DNA from: Bacillota bacterium
Lineage (GTDB): Bacteria > Bacillota > Dethiobacteria > DTU022 > UBA8154
Length of the DNA stretch: 36,442 bases
Direction: 5' to 3'
NCBI GenBank assembly: GCA_012520035.1
Contig: JAAYOY010000140.1
Span: forward strand, 1 to 36,442
Part shown: positions 31,496 through 36,442 of the stretch, piece by piece
How the letters are laid out: every line of letters begins with the position of its first letter
Numbering within the stretch: position 1 is the first letter of the stretch
Translations under genes and position numbers: made by a program
The notes under the pieces: generated by a model
Told to the model about the DNA's origin: nothing
Database searches by the model: none
Seen by the model: only the letters and a program-made list of their open reading frames with translations

Positions 31496-32290
31496 CTAGC
31501 GAATCCTTTCCCTTGATCCGGCAAAGATAAAACCTATAATTTCGTCCCTCGTCTTTTCGTCAATCTCCAGAAACTTTACCCCGGACCGGTAACGCTTCAG
31601 TTCCCCAATGTTGAAAGAAGCGGCACGCGATACTTCTCCTTTAACCATTATTTCTTTGTTATTCCGATATTCTTTATTATCCCGTCCGCTGCCAAGAAAA
31701 AGCTTCATTAGAAGCCTGTCCCCGGGCGACAGCCTGCGATCCGTAGCCAGCAGCAGCCCGCCCCCGCTGATATTGACCGTTTCCGCCTTTTCAGGCTCGC
31801 CCATATTTTTAGCCTTTTCCAGGAGCAATTGCTGCATATCCCCACCGGCCTGGCGCTGGGCCTTCTCCGCATTACTCTTTTTAATATTACCTGTATCCCC
31901 GGCAAGACTTCCTTTGGTTGCAGGCTCACCCTCGGGGCCGCTGTCTTCAGGCAGAAGCCAGTAATGAACATCTAACATGCAGAAAAAGCGGAAAAACTGC
32001 CTTCTCTGCTGCCTTTGCACCTCCTCGGGCAGGGAGATAAGGTAAAGCAACACCTGGCCGCTCTTTTTAGTCCCGATAACCTTGCTTTTAAAATAATAGA
32101 GGGCATCACGGGCATTAAGTCTGAAAACCAGGCTCTCACCCTCCGGCAAAATAGCAAGATCCCTCTTCTTCATGGGTATTCCGATAGCAAGATCTTCCTC
32201 ATTTACCTCCTGGACAATACTTTTATAATAAGCATTTTTGCTTTTAATAAATACTTCCAGGAGCATATTTTCTCGAAAAAGGCCTTTCAT
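31496..32290 (-). CDS. PilZ-domain c-di-GMP-binding flagellar brake protein, YcgR type
   Basis: A cytoplasmic effector that on binding c-di-GMP is expected to slow or stop the motor. In the 264-residue product, residues 1-95 form a YcgR N-terminal-like domain (KNAYYKSIVQEVNEEDLAIG; VFRLNARDALYYFKSKV). The PilZ domain has the Arg motif RQQRRQFFRF (about 97) and NISGGGLLLA (about 174), then YRSGVKFLEID. About 77 residues separate the two motifs, filled by a charged low-complexity insert (TKGSLAGDTGNIKKSNAEKA). The ATG follows GGAGGT with a 7-nt spacer, six bases after flhG. It lies between flhG and sigD, a common Clostridial place for this gene. Confidence 0.85.
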   Translation of the reverse strand: MKGLFRENMLLEVFIKSKNAYYKSIVQEVNEEDLAIGIPMKKRDLAILPEGESLVFRLNARDALYYFKSKVIGTKKSGQVLLYLISLPEEVQRQQRRQFFRFFCMLDVHYWLLPEDSGPEGEPATKGSLAGDTGNIKKSNAEKAQRQAGGDMQQLLLEKAKNMGEPEKAETVNISGGGLLLATDRRLSPGDRLLMKLFLGSGRDNKEYRNNKEIMVKGEVSRAASFNIGELKRYRSGVKFLEIDEKTRDEIIGFIFAGSRERIR

Positions 32291-32295
32291 AACAG

Positions 32296-33177
32296 CTACC
32301 TCCACATGCGGATCAGGCGTTTGAGAAAACCTTCTTCCTTCTTCGGTGCCGGAGAATACCCGCCTCCGCCTGCAAGAAGGCGCTGGGCAATATCGCGGGT
32401 ACACTGTGAGACCCGCGAGTTAGGATACTTCAGGACATAGGGGGAACAATCCAGTACAGCCTTACGCACGACAAGGTCATATTCGATGGCCCCAAGAAAA
32501 TACAGATTAATATCTAGATAATTCCGGCATACATTTTCCAGCCGCCCGTAGACATTTTCAGCTTCTTTCATACCGTGAGCCATATTCACCACAAGGTTTA
32601 CCCGGGATTTCAACCCACAGTTGTTCACGATTTTTATAATACTGTAAACATCCGTAAGCGCCGTCGGCTCCGGAGTAGTGACTACTACCAGCTCATCGGC
32701 CGCTGCAATAAAACTGAGAATATCGCGTGATAAACCTGCCGCACAATCGATCAGAAGAATATCTCCTTTCTCTTCCAGGTAGGAAAGGCGGGAAATAAGC
32801 TGCTCACGCTGGTGATTGTCCAGGTTTACCATTTCTGAAAAACCGGAGCCGCCGGGAACAATCTCTACATTATAGGGCCCCCGTAAAATAACTTCACTCA
32901 ATTCTTTCTTGCCCTTGATAACGTCCACCAGCGTATAACCGGGTTTAAGATTCAAAAGAACATCTACATTGGCCATACCGACATCCGTATCCAGGATAAT
33001 TATCTTTCGTCCCAGCTGTCCGAAAACAATGGCCAGGTTGACGACAATATTGCTCTTGCCCACTCCACCCTTGCCGCTGGCCACAACAATTATCCGGGAT
33101 AGACCCCGCTTCCGCGGCGCTCCCGATATCCGGTGCTGATGAAACAAGGCTCTTAGATGCTCTGCCTGGTCAGCCAT
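32296..33177 (-). CDS. flhG: Flagellar number/placement ATPase FlhG (YlxH, MinD-like)
   Basis: A MinD/ParA-type ATPase that with FlhF sets flagellar number and position. The 293-residue product begins ADQAEHLRALF, matching the DQAxxLR peptide by which FlhG stimulates the FlhF GTPase. It has the deviant Walker A VVASGKGGVGKSNIVVNLA (about 31-49), ILDTDVGMANVDVLLNL, LLIDCAAGLSRD and TTPEPTALTDVYSIIKI, and a basic amphipathic C-terminus (GFLKRLIRMWR) likely to bind membrane. The start codon overlaps the flhF stop region by one base. Confidence 0.95.
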   Translation of the reverse strand: MADQAEHLRALFHQHRISGAPRKRGLSRIIVVASGKGGVGKSNIVVNLAIVFGQLGRKIIILDTDVGMANVDVLLNLKPGYTLVDVIKGKKELSEVILRGPYNVEIVPGGSGFSEMVNLDNHQREQLISRLSYLEEKGDILLIDCAAGLSRDILSFIAAADELVVVTTPEPTALTDVYSIIKIVNNCGLKSRVNLVVNMAHGMKEAENVYGRLENVCRNYLDINLYFLGAIEYDLVVRKAVLDCSPYVLKYPNSRVSQCTRDIAQRLLAGGGGYSPAPKKEEGFLKRLIRMWR

Positions 33178-34259
33178 TATTCTTCCTCCCCCAGAATTAA
33201 TGAACTTATTTTATCCTTATCTGCCAGGCAGATATCATCCGGGACATTTTGCCCTGTTGAAAGATAGATTACCGGCAACCCGGTGAGGTAAACCCCATTC
33301 AGCAGGATACCGAAAGAATCAGTTTCATCCAGCTTTGTAAAGATGAGACGGTTATAATTCATGCAACGAAAATTGTTGCAAATAAGTTTTAAATCCCGCG
33401 CTTTGGTGGTAGCGCTGATCACCATGAATATTTCCGCCGGGGGAAGGTGCCCCAGATAATTGGCCAGTTCCTGTATATGTGCGAGGTTAAGTGTACTTCG
33501 CCCCGCGGTATCAATGAGAATTCTCTGGCAGTAGCTCAGCTTTTCTATGGCCTGCAACAGCTCTTTAGGGGTCATGACCACCTCCAGGGGAAGGCCGGTA
33601 ATATCCGCATAGGTCCGCAGCTGTTCAACTGCTCCGATACGATAATGATCAATGGTGATAATCCCGACTTTTTCACCCTGGTAAAGGGCATAACGAACCG
33701 CCATTTTAGCCAGCGTGGTTGTCTTTCCCACGCCCGTGGGCCCAATCAGTACCTGGATAGAAGAGCTTTTTTCCGGCGCTGTTTTCAGCCGCTTACGCAG
33801 CTTATTATGCAAAATCAACCCGATAACCTCCTCCGTAAGCTGTACCTCACCGAGAAGGCTTTGTTTGATCTCCTCTATTAATTCATCGATCAGCTCGTCA
33901 AACAGCCCCTGCTGCTGCAGCTGCTGCCGCCAGTGCTCCAGCTCTGCACGCTCTCTTTCCCGTATTTCACCGGGCAAAGACTCCCGTGCCAGCAGGCGGT
34001 TTACTACCACCCGCAGCTGCCCCAGTTCCTCCTGAATCTTCTCCCCAAGTTCAATTCCATAAGGGGTCTGCTGCTCTTTGAAACGTGAATTATTCTCGAC
34101 CGCAGCGGTAATCTCCATTTTACGGGGGGCAAAAAAGCCTTTTAAACCTTTCAGGCGTACCTTGCGGCTTTGAATAATAACCGCTTCCGGGCCGAGATCT
34201 TCCCTGATACGCAACAATCCTTCCTTCATATCCCGCACGTAATATTTTCTAATTTTCAT
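33177..34259 (-). CDS. flhF: SRP-type GTPase FlhF
   Basis: Signal-recognition-type GTPase that places flagella and recruits early basal-body proteins. The 360-residue product has the FlhF N-terminus (MKIRKYYVRDMKEGLLRIRE), a basic/charged B domain, the N domain (about 115-165) and the G domain with G1 GPTGVGKTTTLAKMA (about 174), the DHYRIGAVEQLRTYA motif, G3 LIDTAGRS (about 249) and G4 FTKLDETDSFG. It overlaps flhA by 11 bases, with its ATG inside the flhA end, and flhG by one, so the three genes are translated as a coupled unit. Confidence 0.96.
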   Translation of the reverse strand: MKIRKYYVRDMKEGLLRIREDLGPEAVIIQSRKVRLKGLKGFFAPRKMEITAAVENNSRFKEQQTPYGIELGEKIQEELGQLRVVVNRLLARESLPGEIRERERAELEHWRQQLQQQGLFDELIDELIEEIKQSLLGEVQLTEEVIGLILHNKLRKRLKTAPEKSSSIQVLIGPTGVGKTTTLAKMAVRYALYQGEKVGIITIDHYRIGAVEQLRTYADITGLPLEVVMTPKELLQAIEKLSYCQRILIDTAGRSTLNLAHIQELANYLGHLPPAEIFMVISATTKARDLKLICNNFRCMNYNRLIFTKLDETDSFGILLNGVYLTGLPVIYLSTGQNVPDDICLADKDKISSLILGEEE

Positions 34260-36321
34260 CTTCTTTCAACACCCCCACCGATTCGACTTCTAGCTGGGGT
34301 AATATTTCATTAAAAGATAATACGGTAAGATCGGGGAGATAACGTTCCACCATCCGCCGAAAAGGAAGCCTGATCCGGGGTGAAGTGAGAACTACCGGGG
34401 ATATCCCTTTACCCCGCAGCTTTTCAACGAGGCCTGATACACCCTGCAGGATACGCTGGGCCGTCTCGGGCTCAAGCACCGGATAAGTTCCGTGGATGGT
34501 CTGCTGCAACGAATCGGCAATACGCTTCTCCAGCAAGGGATCCAGGGTAATTACGCTGAGTTTGCCGCCTTCCGCATAACGCGAACTGATCGTCCGTACC
34601 AGTGACTGCCGGACATAATCGGTTAAAATATCTGTATCCTTTGTTGAAGGGGCAAAATCAGCCAGGGTTTCCAAAATCGTCGGTAAATCCTGCAGGGGAA
34701 TATTTTCCCGCAGCAGATTCTGTAAAATCTTCTGGAGCTCTCCGATACTCATCAAATCGGGTATGAGCTCGTCCACCACCGCCGGGTGGGTCTCCTTGAC
34801 CATATTGACCATTTCCCTAACTTCCTGCCTCCCCATAAGCTCATGGGCATGGCCCTTGATAACCTCGGACAGATGGGTAATCAGCACTGTATTCACATCC
34901 ACCACTGTGCAGCCCCTGAGCTCGGCATCCTGTTTCTGCGCGGGGGATATCCAGATCGCCGGGAGGTTGAAAGTGGGCTCTGTGGTAGGGATGCCCCCGA
35001 GCTCTCCGGCGGGAATCTCTTCCGGGTTCAAAGCCATCAGATAACCGGGACGCAGCTCTCCGCGGGCTATCTCGTTCCCCTTGAGCTTGATCAGGTAGGC
35101 ATTGGGATGAAGCTGGAGGTTGTCCCTGATGCGAATAGGCCTGATGAGCATACCCAGCTCTGCAGCAAGGCTTTTCCTGCAGGCGGTTATCCGCTGCAGA
35201 AGGTCACCCTTTTCTTTCTTTTCCGTGAGTGAAACCAGGTTATATCCTATTTCTATCTCCATCAGGTCGGTTTTCATCAGAGAACGCAGATCGTCCTCCG
35301 GCAAAGGTGTCTCCTGTTCCGGTTTTTTAAGTTCTTCCATTTTTGCTCCGGTCTTCACCTGCTCCTCTTTAAAAAGAAGAAAAGCTCCATAACCGCAGGC
35401 TACCGCCAGGATGGAAAAAGGTAAAAGAGGCAATGGGGTAAAAAGTCCCAAAATAAACAGTACGAAAGCCGTAATGCCCAGAACCCGGGAGAGCGTAAAA
35501 AATTGGGAGACAAAATCTTCCCCGAACCCCTTTTCCCCAGTAGAGCGGGTAACCAGCATGCCGGCGGCGGTTGATACAAGCAGGGCGGGTATCTGCGCAA
35601 CCAGACCGTCCCCCACTGTAAGGATGGTATAGGTCTGCGCCGCAGTATAAAAATCCATCCCCTTCTGGACCATCCCGATAGCCAGGCCTCCCAGGATATT
35701 TATCAGGACAATCACTATCCCGGCGATGGCATCCCCGCGGACAAACTTGCTCGCACCGTCCATGGCACCGTAAAAATCGGCCTCCCGCTGCAAATTTTTC
35801 CGCTTGAGGCGGGCCTCATCCTCATTGATCAGGCCGGCATTAAAATCAGCATCTATACTCATCTGCTTCCCGGGCATGGCATCCAGCGTAAACCGCGCCG
35901 CCACCTCGGCAATACGCCCGGCACCGCTGGTAATTACCACAAACTGCACCACGGTAATAATGATAAAGATAATCAGCCCGACAACATAATTGCCCCCGAC
36001 TACAAACTGGCCAAAAGCATTGATTACCTCGCCGGCACGCGCCTCGGAAAGAATAAGCCGGGTAGAAGAAATATTTAAGGCCAGGCGAAACAGGGTAGCA
36101 ATAAGAAGCACTGAGGGAAAAGTAGCCAGCCGCAGAACCTCTGTAACGAAAAGAGTTCCCAGGATGATCACCAGGGAAAAGGCAATGTTAAAAACAAGAA
36201 GTATATCCAGGAGCAACGGGGGTACAGGGATAATAATAATAGCAATAATCAGAATTACAGCTAAAGCGATAATAATATCCATATTTTTAAAAAAGTTGGT
36301 TAAAACCGTACGTAGGGCCAA
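34249..36321 (-). CDS. flhA: Flagellar type III export gate protein FlhA
   Basis: Integral membrane component of the flagellar export gate; its cytoplasmic domain docks substrates and chaperones. The 690-residue product has about eight TM segments in the first 330 residues (IIIALAVILIIAIIIIPVPP; LDILLVFNIAFSLVIILGTL), the FHIPEP-family signatures RLALNISSTRLIL and DAMPGKQMSIDADFNAGLI, then the cytoplasmic domain with NPEEIPAGELGGIPTTEPTF and RQEVREMVNMVKE. The TTG used is the longest start; an ATG 13 codons later has no Shine-Dalgarno. A run of eight T just precedes the TTG. A strong sigma-A promoter lies about 50 bases upstream. Confidence 0.96.
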   Translation of the reverse strand: MALRTVLTNFFKNMDIIIALAVILIIAIIIIPVPPLLLDILLVFNIAFSLVIILGTLFVTEVLRLATFPSVLLIATLFRLALNISSTRLILSEARAGEVINAFGQFVVGGNYVVGLIIFIIITVVQFVVITSGAGRIAEVAARFTLDAMPGKQMSIDADFNAGLINEDEARLKRKNLQREADFYGAMDGASKFVRGDAIAGIVIVLINILGGLAIGMVQKGMDFYTAAQTYTILTVGDGLVAQIPALLVSTAAGMLVTRSTGEKGFGEDFVSQFFTLSRVLGITAFVLFILGLFTPLPLLPFSILAVACGYGAFLLFKEEQVKTGAKMEELKKPEQETPLPEDDLRSLMKTDLMEIEIGYNLVSLTEKKEKGDLLQRITACRKSLAAELGMLIRPIRIRDNLQLHPNAYLIKLKGNEIARGELRPGYLMALNPEEIPAGELGGIPTTEPTFNLPAIWISPAQKQDAELRGCTVVDVNTVLITHLSEVIKGHAHELMGRQEVREMVNMVKETHPAVVDELIPDLMSIGELQKILQNLLRENIPLQDLPTILETLADFAPSTKDTDILTDYVRQSLVRTISSRYAEGGKLSVITLDPLLEKRIADSLQQTIHGTYPVLEPETAQRILQGVSGLVEKLRGKGISPVVLTSPRIRLPFRRMVERYLPDLTVLSFNEILPQLEVESVGVLKEDEN

Positions 36322-36371
36322 AGAAAAAAAAGCACCCCGTTTCCAATAAAAAATATGTAATATTTGCTAAT

Positions 36372-36400
36372 ATTATATTGCTTTGATCCATATTTTGCAA
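36372..36400 (-). promoter_or_regulatory. Sigma-A-type promoter for flhA-flhF-flhG
   Basis: On the minus strand, TTGCAA, exactly 17 bases, then TATAAT. The predicted start gives a leader of about 45 bases before the flhA TTG. This provides a vegetative start inside the flagellar region, independent of whatever lies upstream of the window. Confidence 0.75.
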
Positions 36401-36442
36401 GTGCCTGTCGAGAAGGAGAAAACTCAAGCCTTCGAACGCTGC

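Noticed and set aside
36424-36442. Possible last codons of an upstream gene (QRSKA then stop, minus strand), perhaps flhB
   Set aside because: Five codons are too few to assign. Gene order alone suggests flhB.
1-36442. CRISPR array, tRNA/rRNA genes, intact insertion sequences or prophage
   Set aside because: No regularly spaced direct repeats, no tRNA or rRNA signatures and no transposase or phage structural genes were seen.

Overview
The window reads as one strand-biased chromosomal segment (essentially every gene is on the minus strand) of a motile, endospore-forming Firmicute. Sporulation capacity is shown by an alpha/beta-type small acid-soluble spore protein (SspF-like) and a Fin-type anti-sigma-F protein. 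Motility is shown by a long flagellar/chemotaxis block. An anaerobic, Clostridia-like (Peptococcales/Thermoanaerobacterales-like) host is inferred from a DUF5320 glycine-rich protein, a COG4087-type HAD gene and a tungstate-type regulator. I cannot name a genus.

Layout, in transcription order from the right edge: (1) 36.4-17.5 kb, flagellar and chemotaxis genes: flhA-flhF-flhG-PilZ-sigD-swrB-like, then flgF/flgG-type rod genes behind a near-perfect sigma-D promoter, fliM-fliN-fliY, cheW-cheA-cheY-cheC-cheD, then cheB-cheR-mcp, closed by a terminator. (2) 17.4-6.1 kb, a sporulation/housekeeping block with the Bacillus order sspF...ispE...glmU-prs-ctc-pth-fin-mfd. A nicotinate phosphoribosyltransferase and a MobA-like nucleotidyltransferase occupy the place of purR-yabJ-spoVG. 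(3) 6.0-3.1 kb: a small CxxC protein, recD2 with a clear terminator, and a small holin-like membrane protein with its own terminator. (4) 3.0-0.06 kb, an accessory, partly decayed end: a ModE-HTH/TupA-like fusion regulator, repeats, a DUF5320 protein, an unidentified gene remnant and a HAD gene broken by two frameshifts.

How the genes work together: FlhF/FlhG place the flagella, FlhA is the export gate, and SigD (with a SwrB-like membrane protein beside it) switches on late genes, including the rod genes just downstream. MCP-CheW-CheA-CheY signals to the FliM/FliN/FliY switch. CheB, CheR and CheD adapt the receptors, and CheC and FliY carry CheY-P phosphatase motifs. The housekeeping block supplies PRPP (Prs), which NAPRTase uses, as well as UDP-GlcNAc, isoprenoid precursors, ribosome rescue and repair.

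I found no clearly new multi-gene system. The most unusual items are non-coding or architectural: a palindromic REP-like repeat placed directly after two stop codons, a hairpin-dense element between cheD and cheB, a 34-bp perfect palindrome after pth, a CheY-binding-type peptide on FliN rather than on FliY, and heavy use of TTG starts.
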